Part shown: positions 7,103-14,402 of the stretch, piece after piece | Layout: the number at the start of each line of letters is the position of its first letter | Position numbering within the stretch: position 1 is the stretch's first letter | Assembly (NCBI GenBank): GCA_027486405.1 | Contig: JAIXPD010000004.1 | Span: 1-64,000, forward strand | Source: Azospirillum sp. | GTDB taxonomy: Bacteria; Pseudomonadota; Alphaproteobacteria; Azospirillales; Azospirillaceae | DNA length: 64,000 bases | Reading direction: 5' to 3' | Program-made: the position numbers and the translations under genes | Notes under the pieces: generated by a model | Seen by the model: only the letters and a program-made list of their open reading frames with translations | The model's database searches: none | What the model was told of the DNA's origin: nothing

Positions 7103-8446
7103 TTGACCACCGCCACCACCGCCCTCCCCCATGCCCCGCAAGACGGGTATCCGCCCATCCGCGTCGCCTGTTACCTCGTCGGTGTCCTCATCATCGCCAA
7201 CATCCTGTCCTTCGTGGACCGGCAAATCCTGGCGCTGCTGGTCGGGCCGATCCGCCGCGATCTGGCGATCACCGACACCGACATCAGCGTGCTGCACGGC
7301 TTTGCCTTCACCATCCTCTATTCCTTTCTGGGGTTGCCGCTGGGCCGCTTTGTCGACCGGCACAACCGGCGGCTGGTGATCGTCGCCGGGGTGGCGATCT
7401 GGAGCGTGATGACGGTGGCCTGCGGCCTGGCCAACAGCTACTGGGAACTGTTCGCCGCGCGCGTTGGGGTGGGAATCGGCGAAGCCACGCTGGCCCCGGC
7501 GGCCTATTCGCTGATCTCCGACGCCTTCCGGCCGGAACGGCGGGGGACCGCGCTCAGCGTCTACACCAGCGGGATTTATCTGGGGATCGGCGCGGCGCTG
7601 ACGCTGGGCGGTCTGGTCATCGCCATGACCAACCAGATGCCGGAGGTGACGTTGCCGCTGTTTGGAACCTTGCGGTCCTGGCAGGCGGCCTTCATTCTGG
7701 TGGGGTTGCCCGGCCTGCTTCTGGCCCCGCTGGTTCTGACCATCATCGAACCCCCGCGCCGCCGCCCGGCCACCGCCAGCGGCGATGTGACGCCGGAGGA
7801 CGCGTGGCGTTATCTGAAAAGCAACGGCCGCGCCTTCTTCCTCACCATTCTGGCCTATGATTGCTTCGCCCTGGCCGCCTACGCCGCCGGATCGTGGGTG
7901 CCGACCGTGTTCGTCCGGGTCCATCATTGGCCGATGGCGCAAACCGGTCTCTATTACGGGTTGACGCTGATGGTCATGGGCTGTGCCGGCGGGGCGTTGG
8001 CGGGCCTGTTCGGCGACCGCATGACCAGCCGCAACCTGGATGGCCGCCTGCGCCTGTCGCTCTACAGCATCCCGTTGTGGATCGCCGCCATCACCACCGC
8101 CACGCTCTCCGGCGATCCGATGATCGCCTTGATCGGCTTTGGGTTTTCCGGCTTTTTCAGCAGCGTGTCGAACTGCATCGGCCCGACGGTGGTGCAGGAG
8201 ATGACGCCGGGCCGCCTGCGCGGCCAAGCCACCGCGCTCTATTTCTTCACACAAAATCTGTTCAGCCTGACGCTCGGCCCGATGGCGGTGGCGCTCGTCA
8301 CCGACAAGGTCTTTCACGACGACACCGCCGTTGCCCTGTCGGTTCTGGTCATCGCGGTCCCCGCCATCCTGTTGGGGGGCCTGTTCACCCTGATGGCCCG
8401 CCGGCCCTTCACCGCGACACGCCAAGCGCTGGAGGGGAACGCCTGA
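7103..8446 (+). CDS. MFS transporter, aromatic-acid/sugar-acid type
   Basis: Inner-membrane secondary transporter of about 447 residues with twelve predicted hydrophobic segments. The first helix carries the FVDRQILALLVGPI pattern common in spinster-like and aromatic-acid MFS members; the loop 2-3 motif appears as LGRFVDRHNRR and motif at helix 5 as GVGIGEATLAPAAYSLISD. The TTG at 7103 is chosen because AAGGAGG sits seven bases upstream and no ATG lies near. It is divergent from the cyclase-FAH unit and likely imports the substrate or exports an intermediate of the island. Substrate inferred only from context. Confidence 0.85.
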   Translation: MTTATTALPHAPQDGYPPIRVACYLVGVLIIANILSFVDRQILALLVGPIRRDLAITDTDISVLHGFAFTILYSFLGLPLGRFVDRHNRRLVIVAGVAIWSVMTVACGLANSYWELFAARVGVGIGEATLAPAAYSLISDAFRPERRGTALSVYTSGIYLGIGAALTLGGLVIAMTNQMPEVTLPLFGTLRSWQAAFILVGLPGLLLAPLVLTIIEPPRRRPATASGDVTPEDAWRYLKSNGRAFFLTILAYDCFALAAYAAGSWVPTVFVRVHHWPMAQTGLYYGLTLMVMGCAGGALAGLFGDRMTSRNLDGRLRLSLYSIPLWIAAITTATLSGDPMIALIGFGFSGFFSSVSNCIGPTVVQEMTPGRLRGQATALYFFTQNLFSLTLGPMAVALVTDKVFHDDTAVALSVLVIAVPAILLGGLFTLMARRPFTATRQALEGNA

Positions 8447-8566
8447 ACCACAGGAAGGACGGGGGTCGTCCCATCCAAGGACAGGCCGCGCAACGCACCA
8501 CCACGCAACCGCTCCAAACGCGCGCCCCCTGACACGACACGCCCAAACCCTATGAGGAGCCGACAG

Positions 8567-8614
8567 GAGCGCCGAGTTTGAGCCGGAACACTGGCTCAAT
8601 TCGGCGCTCATTTC
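8567..8614 (+). terminator. Rho-independent terminator of MFS gene
   Basis: GAGCGCCGAGTTTGAGCC (8567-8584) pairs with GGCTCAATTCGGCGCTC (8593-8609) through about 16 bp with one bulge, followed by ATTTCTTATT. Located 120 bases after the MFS stop codon. Confidence 0.75.
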
Positions 8615-8812
8615 TTATTATACTGATCGTTCTTTTCGACAATTCAGCCAACGGACCGGTCTTGCGCCCGTGTGCGCTGCAACATTCCCCACCGGTGGCA
8701 AAAGTTGATTTCCCGTTGTCGAAAATTGCGCGTGCATGATACATTTTGTTTTGCATGACGTTTGGCTGGAGTCTGCTCTATCCTTTTGGTTTTTGGGTGG
8801 GCGGACCAAGCG

Positions 8813-8827
8813 GGACAAGTCTTGTCC
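8813..8827. promoter_or_regulatory. Palindrome GGACAAG-T-CTTGTCC
   Basis: Perfect 7-bp arms around one base, 50 bases before the response-regulator start codon. Could be an autoregulatory site for a dimeric NarL-type regulator; not tested. Confidence 0.4.
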
Positions 8828-8876
8828 GGTTTCATGCCTGAAGGATTGCGTTGTGACGTGTGCAGGAGTTTGATCG

Positions 8877-9518
8877 ATGAAGATCCTGATCGGTGACGAT
8901 CACGTGCTGTTTCGTGAAGGTCTGCGCCGTCTGCTGGAACAGCTCAAGGACGAGGCCGATTTCGGCGAAGCCAGCAATTTCGATGAACTTCTGGCCATGG
9001 CCGGGGCCGACGACCGTTACGATCTGGTCCTGACCGACCTGCGCATGCCGGGTTGGCCGGGCTTCAGCGGCATCAGCGACCTGCAAGCCAAGCAACCCGG
9101 CGCGAAGATCGTCGTCGTGTCCGCGTCGGAGGCGCACGCCGACGTGCGCGACGCGTTGGAGCATGGCGCGGCGGGTTACATCCCGAAATCCTCCAGCGTC
9201 AAAGTCATGCTGAGCGCGCTGGATCTGATCTTTTCCGGCGGGGTCTATGTCCCCCCCACCGTTCTGCGCGAACCGGGCGAAGCGGACGCGCGCCCGGCGG
9301 TTCCGCCCGCCGACCCGCAGTTGGAACAATTGTTGACCCACCGCCAGCGCGAGGTTCTCGACCGCCTGCGCGAGGGCAAATCCAACAAGCAGATCGCCCA
9401 CGAACTCGGCCTGTCGGAGGGGACGGTCAAGATTCACATGACCGCGATCTTCAAATCCCTGGGCGTGCGCAACCGGACCCAAGCCGCGATGGCCTTTCCC
9501 CAGGCGCACACGCCCTGA
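8877..9518 (+). CDS. NarL/FixJ-family response regulator
   Basis: Two-domain response regulator of 213 residues. The receiver domain (1-120) has the acidic pair D7/D8, phospho-acceptor D54 in LVLTDLRMP, the conserved Ser in VVVSASE and Lys in GYIPKSSS. The C-terminal LuxR-type HTH (about 148-205) reads LTHRQREVLDRLREGKSNKQIAHELGL and continues SEGTVKIHM. No histidine kinase gene is adjacent, so the partner is unknown. ATG preceded by GGAG. It is convergent with the CBS-domain gene. Confidence 0.92.
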   Translation: MKILIGDDHVLFREGLRRLLEQLKDEADFGEASNFDELLAMAGADDRYDLVLTDLRMPGWPGFSGISDLQAKQPGAKIVVVSASEAHADVRDALEHGAAGYIPKSSSVKVMLSALDLIFSGGVYVPPTVLREPGEADARPAVPPADPQLEQLLTHRQREVLDRLREGKSNKQIAHELGLSEGTVKIHMTAIFKSLGVRNRTQAAMAFPQAHTP

Positions 9519-9527
9519 CGGGCCGCG

Positions 9528-9962
9528 TCAGCCGATGCCGGACACGAGGCCGCGCAGAGACTCGACCTCCAGTTCGGCGTCGTCGATGCGCGCCTTCACC
9601 ACGTCACCGATGCTGACCACACCGATCAGACGCCCGCTGTCCAGGATGGGAACGTGGCGGATGCGGCGCTCGGTCATCACCGCCATCATGGTCACCACCG
9701 TGTCGGTGGGTCGGCCCGTCACCAGATCGCGCGTCATCCGGTCGGCGGCGGGTTGGGACAACGCGTCCGCCCCACCCTCCGCCACCGCCCGCACAATGTC
9801 GCGTTCGGACAGGATGCCGAGCAGCGTCCCCGAATCGTCGATGACCAGCGTGGCTCCGATCCGTTGAGCGGACAGGTGGCGGGCAACCTCGGCAAGGCTC
9901 TCGGTCGGGGCGACCGAATGAATGCGATGTCCCTTGCGTTTCAAAATGGCGGCGACGTGCAT
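9528..9962 (-). CDS. Tandem CBS-domain protein
   Basis: Small soluble protein of 144 residues made of two CBS motifs (about 8-62 and 73-128), the second containing RRIRHVPILDSGRLIGVVSIGDVVK. Such stand-alone pairs (Bateman modules) bind adenine nucleotides and sense energy state. A short C-terminal helix (DDAELEVESLRGLVSG) follows, as in many alphaproteobacterial members. No fused effector domain. Partner not evident from neighbours. Confidence 0.9.
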   Translation of the reverse strand: MHVAAILKRKGHRIHSVAPTESLAEVARHLSAQRIGATLVIDDSGTLLGILSERDIVRAVAEGGADALSQPAADRMTRDLVTGRPTDTVVTMMAVMTERRIRHVPILDSGRLIGVVSIGDVVKARIDDAELEVESLRGLVSGIG

Positions 9963-10062
9963 GATCTGCGGCCTCCTTCCACAATCGATCCGGCCAAATC
10001 CGTTTGGGCGATGGCCTCATCGATCATGTTGGTTGAGGAAGCAAACAAAACAAGCACCCCCG

Positions 10063-10103
10063 CCAAAAGGAAAGGCCGACCACCCCGAACGGAGTGACCG
10101 GCC
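10063..10103 (-). terminator. Rho-independent terminator of ompW-like gene
   Basis: On the minus strand a 13-bp stem (including three G-U pairs) with loop GTTC spans 10103 down to 10074 and is followed by TTTCCTTTT (complement of 10065-10073). It lies 39 bases past the OmpW stop codon. Confidence 0.85.
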
Positions 10104-10141
10104 CAATCCCATCGCCCCGGTGTGACCCGGCGCGGTCGGTC

Positions 10142-10837
10142 TTAGAAGCGGTAGCCGACGCCGACGCCGATCAACCACGGATCGAGCGTGACCTTCGACG
10201 TGACCGGCAGCGCGCCGTTGACAGTGGCGGTGACGTCGGTCTTCAGGAAGATCTTCTTGACGTCGACGTTCAGCGACCACGCGCCGGTCAGGGCAACGTC
10301 CACACCGGCCTGCAGGGCGAAGCCGAAGCGGTTCTTGTAATCGGTGTTGGTGATGCGCAGGCCCGCCGGGTTGACGGCGTTGGCGGCGTTTTCACGGTAG
10401 AACAGGGTGTAGTTCAGACCGGCACCGACGTAGGGGCTGATCCGCTCCTTGGGCAGGAAGTGGTATTGCAGGGTCAGGGTCGGCGGCAGCAGCGAAACCT
10501 TGCCGATTTCGATGTTGTTGCCCAGGCCGTTCAGGTTGCCCTTGACGCTGTGGCGGCTGGTGCCGGCGATCAGCTCAGCGGCGATGTTGTCGGTGATGAA
10601 GTAGGAGAAATCGACTTCCGGGATGTAGTCGTTGCCGACCTTGGCCGTGCCGATGTTGCCCAGCGAGGTGTTGTTCAGCGTGCCCTTTTCCTGCGGCACG
10701 ACCGCCAGGCCGCGCGCGCGCACGACGATGTCGCCAGCCGACTTCACCTTGAAATCCTGAGCGAGCGACGGGGAGGAGATGGCGACAAGGGCCGAGGTCG
10801 CCAGGAGGGCGGCGGCGGCGCGCGACAGGATGGTCAT
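10142..10837 (-). CDS. ompW: OmpW-family outer-membrane porin
   Basis: Eight-stranded outer-membrane barrel protein of 231 residues. A signal peptide (MTILSRAAAALLATSALVA, cut after SLAQ) precedes the mature domain. Family features include VRARGLAVVP near the N-terminus, PEVDFSYFITDNIAAELIAG, LLPPTLTLQYHF, SPYVGAGLNYT and a terminal aromatic residue (GVGVGYRF). OmpW proteins form narrow hydrophobic channels and are often induced by stress or oxygen change. Start at ATG 10837 with GGAG upstream. Stands alone with its own terminator and a long upstream region. Confidence 0.92.
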   Translation of the reverse strand: MTILSRAAAALLATSALVAISSPSLAQDFKVKSAGDIVVRARGLAVVPQEKGTLNNTSLGNIGTAKVGNDYIPEVDFSYFITDNIAAELIAGTSRHSVKGNLNGLGNNIEIGKVSLLPPTLTLQYHFLPKERISPYVGAGLNYTLFYRENAANAVNPAGLRITNTDYKNRFGFALQAGVDVALTGAWSLNVDVKKIFLKTDVTATVNGALPVTSKVTLDPWLIGVGVGYRF

Positions 10838-11155
10838 GGGGAGTGCTCCAGGGAATAGGCGTTGTTCGTGATTTCGTTGGCGTCGGTCATGTCGATGACC
10901 AGCGGCCAGCAACGCTATTACCAGACTGGGACTATGGGTACTAGGGGGGTGCAACCGTTCGCCGCAGTGTTGCAGCAGCTCTGCAACAGTGACGAGTTGT
11001 CGCATAGACATGAAAAACAAAGGGTTATTGGGGAGGATTCGTGGTTTTTGCCGCCAACATGGGCAAAACCGCCGCAAAACCATCGTCACAGAGGAACCGG
11101 CCCGAGAAAAAACGAACGCATACGATGCGACCGTCTTGTGCGCAGCCCCTTCGTT
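10838..11155. other. Upstream region of ompW, no gene
   Basis: About 318 bases between the ompW start and the stop codon of the VWA gene. It contains two inverted repeats (10885-10900 GGTCAT-GTCG-ATGACC, and 10968-10988 annotated separately) and no supported reading frame. It must contain the ompW promoter and possibly the end of the VWA transcript. Confidence 0.5.
10968..10988. promoter_or_regulatory. Inverted repeat upstream of ompW
   Basis: TGTTGCAG (10968-10975) and CTGCAACA (10981-10988) are perfect 8-bp arms separated by five bases, about 130 bases upstream of the ompW start. Resembles a dimeric regulator operator; identity unknown. Confidence 0.45.
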
Positions 11156-11890
11156 TCACAATGCCAAATGGTGCGGGGCCGCCACCATTTCAAGAATCAG
11201 CTTCTGGCGCAAGGCTTCGATGAAGCTGTCGCGGTCCATCGCCGAGCGGACAAAGGCCCCCGCCCCGCCGATCACGTTCTCCTCGAAATACTCCTCCAAC
11301 CAGGAAAACTCATCCAGGATGGCCAGGCCGTTCACGGTGACACCGCGCGCGGCGGCGCGGTCGCGGGCGATCTGCGGGTCCAAACCGCTGTTCGAAAAGC
11401 CGTTCGACACCAGATCGATCACCCGACGGGCGGGGGCGGCCCGGCGCACCGGGGCCTGATCGAACAAGGCCAGCGCGTCGATCACCGCCCCGCCGATGGC
11501 GGTGGAATCGCCTTGAAAACCGCGCGGGGTGGCGTCGATCCGGTCGGCGAAGCGGGCGGCGTCCTCGGCGGTCTTCAGCAACGTCCAGGGAATCAGCGTT
11601 TTGAGCGTGTGGGGGCCGGAATAGACGGTCAGCGTCACCAGCGCCCCACCGGCGGACAGCGCGTCAGCCACCGACGGATCGCGGAAGGCGGCGGCGTGGC
11701 CCTGCAACTGGAACTCCAGATCGCCTTGGGTGATGGACGCCGACCCGTCGAGCGCCAGCACCAGCGCCACAGCCGCCGTTGGTGCGACGGACGGAGGGGC
11801 CGCCGTCTTCGGTGGGGCCGCGCCGACCATCCCGGCCACCCCGCACAACACCACCACCATCAGCCCGATCATCGCCCACAGCCGCGCCAT
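11156..11890 (-). CDS. DUF1194 von Willebrand A-like secreted protein
   Basis: Protein of about 244 residues with an N-terminal hydrophobic segment (AMIGLMVVVLCGVAGMVGAA) acting as signal peptide or anchor. The rest is a VWA-like fold of the DUF1194 family. The metal-site motif is DGSAS in LVLALDGSASITQGDLEFQLQG, and a later RRVIDLVSNGFSNSG segment is typical. The function of the family is not established; binding of a partner protein through a metal-dependent site is likely. It follows mutY on the same strand after 38 bases. Confidence 0.8.
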   Translation of the reverse strand: MARLWAMIGLMVVVLCGVAGMVGAAPPKTAAPPSVAPTAAVALVLALDGSASITQGDLEFQLQGHAAAFRDPSVADALSAGGALVTLTVYSGPHTLKTLIPWTLLKTAEDAARFADRIDATPRGFQGDSTAIGGAVIDALALFDQAPVRRAAPARRVIDLVSNGFSNSGLDPQIARDRAAARGVTVNGLAILDEFSWLEEYFEENVIGGAGAFVRSAMDRDSFIEALRQKLILEMVAAPHHLAL

Positions 11891-11928
11891 CCTCTTGCCC
11901 CTGCGTTGCCCATCGCCGGGGCAACGGC

Positions 11929-13041
11929 TCAGGCGTGGGCCAGCGCGTGGCGCACCACCTTCACCATCACCGACGGCAGGGCCTGTTGGTCCAACTGGTC
12001 GATGGGAACCCACATCCCATCGACCGCGCGCCACCCGGCCCCGGCCTGGGCGGTCACGACGCCAAGTTCCAGGTGAAAATGGCTGAAAGTGTGGCGCACC
12101 ATGCCGGGCAGCGCGCGCCACCCGGCGGCGATGGGTTGATGGGCCAACAGCGCGGCGGCGTCGGGGGCCGTCTCGTCCCACGCGGTGGAGGGAACCTCGG
12201 TCATGCCGCCCAGCAGGCCGCGTTCGGCCCGGCGGCGCAGCAGCACCGCCCCGTCGGGGTTCAGCAGCCAATAGGCGGTTCCGCGCCGGGTCGGCTTGTC
12301 CGCCTTGGCCAGCTTGCGCGGCAGCGTTTCAGCGATCCCGCTGGCGCGCGCCGCGCAGCCGTCCGACCAGGGGCAGAGCATGCATTTCGGCTTGCGCGGG
12401 GTGCAGACGGTCGCGCCCAAATCCATCATCGCCTGCGCGTAATCGCCCGGGCGCTGGTTCGGTGTGCGGGTGGCGGCCAGACGGCGCAGGGTCGGCTTGA
12501 CGGCGGGCAGCGGATCGGTGACGGCAAAAATCCGGGCGATCACCCGCTCGACGTTGCCATCCACCACCGTGGCCTTGCGGCCAAAGGCGATGGCGGTGAT
12601 GGCGGCGGCGGTGTAGGCCCCGATGCCGGGCAGTTCCAGCAGGGCGGCTTCCTCGTCGGGAAACCGTCCGCCATGGCGCTCCACCACCGTCCTGGCGCAG
12701 GCGTGCAGATTGCGGGCGCGGGCGTAATAGCCAAGCCCGGCCCAGGCGACCAGCAGATCGTCCAACGGTGCCTCGGCCAACGCCTGGACCGTCGGCCACC
12801 GTTGCGTGAAGGCGCGGAAATAGGGCGCGGCGGCGGGAACCGTCGTCTGTTGCAGCATGATTTCCGACAACCACACCCGATAGGGATCGGCCACCTCGCC
12901 CGGCTTGGCCCGCCAGGGCAGATCGCGGCGGTTGCGGTCGTACCAGGACAGCAGCCGCGCGGCGGCCTGTGCTGACATCTGTTCTGACATCTTTTCTGAT
13001 ACGGGGGGCGCGGCGGTGTCGGGCGAGGAATCGTCGGTCAT
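11929..13041 (-). CDS. mutY: A/G-specific adenine DNA glycosylase
   Basis: Removes adenine mispaired with 8-oxoguanine in base-excision repair. The catalytic HhH-GPD domain contains Glu60 in WLSEIMLQQTT and Asp161 after GIGAYTAAAI in FGRKATVVDGNVERV. The iron-sulphur ligands Cys213, 220, 223 and 229 have the standard C-x6-C-x2-C-x5-C spacing. The C-terminal NUDIX-like domain that reads 8-oxoG is present (AYWLLNPDGAVLLRRR, TFSHFHLELGV). 370 residues, normal. The first 20 residues are variable, so a start at a later Met (MSEQMSAQ) is possible. Divergent from the DUF721 gene. Confidence 0.95.
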   Translation of the reverse strand: MTDDSSPDTAAPPVSEKMSEQMSAQAAARLLSWYDRNRRDLPWRAKPGEVADPYRVWLSEIMLQQTTVPAAAPYFRAFTQRWPTVQALAEAPLDDLLVAWAGLGYYARARNLHACARTVVERHGGRFPDEEAALLELPGIGAYTAAAITAIAFGRKATVVDGNVERVIARIFAVTDPLPAVKPTLRRLAATRTPNQRPGDYAQAMMDLGATVCTPRKPKCMLCPWSDGCAARASGIAETLPRKLAKADKPTRRGTAYWLLNPDGAVLLRRRAERGLLGGMTEVPSTAWDETAPDAAALLAHQPIAAGWRALPGMVRHTFSHFHLELGVVTAQAGAGWRAVDGMWVPIDQLDQQALPSVMVKVVRHALAHA

Positions 13042-13185
13042 GAAGGGATGAAATAGAGGCTTTCCGGCGTCAGGTGAAGGGGCGCTGGGCAGGAACCGGG
13101 CCTTGCGCTAGGGTGCGCGCCGATTGACCACCGGGAAGACACACCCAGGCGGGCATACGGGCGGATTGAGGGGGTTGGACGGAGC

Positions 13186-13659
13186 ATGGCGGGACCACGA
13201 CGCATCGGCCAGAGCGTGCCGGAGGTGGCGGGCAAGGCGCTGGGCAAGCGCGGCCTGGCCTTTGGCGCGCTCATCACCGATTGGCCCGCCATCGTCGGCC
13301 AACAATTGTCACAGCGCACCGCCCCGGACAAGCTTAGTTTCCCCCGTGGCAAGCGCGAGGAGGCCACGCTCCACATCCGCGCCATGGGGGCGATCGCGCT
13401 GGAATTGCAGCATCTGGAACCGCAGATCATCGAACGCATCAACAGCTTCTTCGGCTATCGCGCGGTGGCGCGGATCAAGCTCATCCACGCGATGATGCCG
13501 CTGGTTCCGTCGCCGATGGTCCGCCAACGCCCCCTGACGACGGAGGAGGAGGCGAGCGTCACCACCACCATCGCCGCCGTGGAGGACGAGGAACTGCGCG
13601 CCACACTGGAGCGTTTTGGCCGTTCGCTGCTGGCCCGGCCCCGCAAGGCCGGGCGCTGA
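13186..13659 (+). CDS. dciA: DUF721 family protein, DciA-like helicase-loading factor
   Basis: 157-residue protein with an N-terminal DUF721 domain (GALITDWPAIVGQQLSQRTAP, LSFPRGKREEATLHIRA, NSFFGYRAVARIKLI). Family members named DciA load or help the replicative helicase DnaB in bacteria lacking DnaC; this role is known for the family, not shown here. The C-terminal 50 residues are low-complexity and charged. ATG with GGAG upstream. It lies 70 bases before the DsbA-like gene, giving the mutY / DUF721 / thioredoxin / smc order often seen in alphaproteobacteria. Confidence 0.82.
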   Translation: MAGPRRIGQSVPEVAGKALGKRGLAFGALITDWPAIVGQQLSQRTAPDKLSFPRGKREEATLHIRAMGAIALELQHLEPQIIERINSFFGYRAVARIKLIHAMMPLVPSPMVRQRPLTTEEEASVTTTIAAVEDEELRATLERFGRSLLARPRKAGR

Positions 13660-13729
13660 CGGGCCAAACTGGACGTCACCGGGTTTCTCTGACTATACAT
13701 CATCAACATCTGGTAGGGATGAGGGCATC

Positions 13730-14374
13730 GTGAACCGCAAAATTTTGGGACTCGCCGGGCTGCTCGCCGTTGGCCTGACCGCTGGACTGACCGTCGCCAC
13801 CGCCGCCACCCCGGCGGCCGCGCAGACCGCAGCACTGCCCGCCCTGTCGGAGCTGCTGGCCGAACGCGTCATGGGCGATCCGAAAGCCCCGGTGACGATC
13901 TATGATTATTCGTCGATGACCTGCCCGCATTGCGCGGAGTTCCACGCCAAGGTTCTGCCGAAGATCAAGGAAACCTACATCGACACCGGCAAGGTGAAGC
14001 TGGTCTTCCGTGACTTCCCGTTCGATCAGGCGGCGTTGCGCGCCAGCATGCTGGCCCATTGCGCCCCGGCGGAGCGCTATTTCCCGCTGACCGACGTGCT
14101 GTTCAAAAGCCAGGCGCAATGGGCGCGCGCCGCCGACCCGGCCAAGGCGCTGGCCCAATACGGCAAGCTCGCCGGGATGAGCCAGGAGACCATCGACGCC
14201 TGTTTCGCCAGCCAGCCGCTGGCCGATGGCATCCTGAACAGCCGCATGGTCGGCCAGAACCAGCACAAGGTCGAAGCCACCCCCACCTTCATCCTGAACG
14301 ACGGCAAGGACCGCGTCGAAGGCGCACAGCCGTTCGAGGTGTTCGCCAAGGCCATCGACAAGCTGTTGAAGTAA
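13730..14374 (+). CDS. DsbA-family periplasmic thiol-disulfide oxidoreductase
   Basis: 214-residue exported protein. Signal peptide (ILGLAGLLAVGLTAGLTVATAATPAAAQ) is followed by a thioredoxin-like domain with the active site CPHC (Cys65-Cys68) in DYSSMTCPHCAEFH and the cis-proline loop VEATPTFILN. The inserted helical domain and the sequence KVKLVFRDFPFDQAALRA fit the DsbA/DsbG-like group that oxidises or isomerises cysteines in secreted proteins. The start is a GTG at 13730 preceded by GAGGG; no in-frame ATG gives a signal peptide. Its stop lies 28 bases before smc. Confidence 0.9.
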   Translation: MNRKILGLAGLLAVGLTAGLTVATAATPAAAQTAALPALSELLAERVMGDPKAPVTIYDYSSMTCPHCAEFHAKVLPKIKETYIDTGKVKLVFRDFPFDQAALRASMLAHCAPAERYFPLTDVLFKSQAQWARAADPAKALAQYGKLAGMSQETIDACFASQPLADGILNSRMVGQNQHKVEATPTFILNDGKDRVEGAQPFEVFAKAIDKLLK

Positions 14375-14402
14375 CGTTCGGTACAGAAAAGGTCGTTTTC
14401 CG

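Larger units (their letters stand above)
8447..8876. other. Intergenic region before the response regulator
   Basis: About 430 bases with no supported gene. The left part holds the MFS terminator (annotated). The right part is AT-rich around 8730-8790 and carries a palindrome at 8813-8827 just upstream of the response-regulator start; a promoter probably lies here. Confidence 0.6.
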
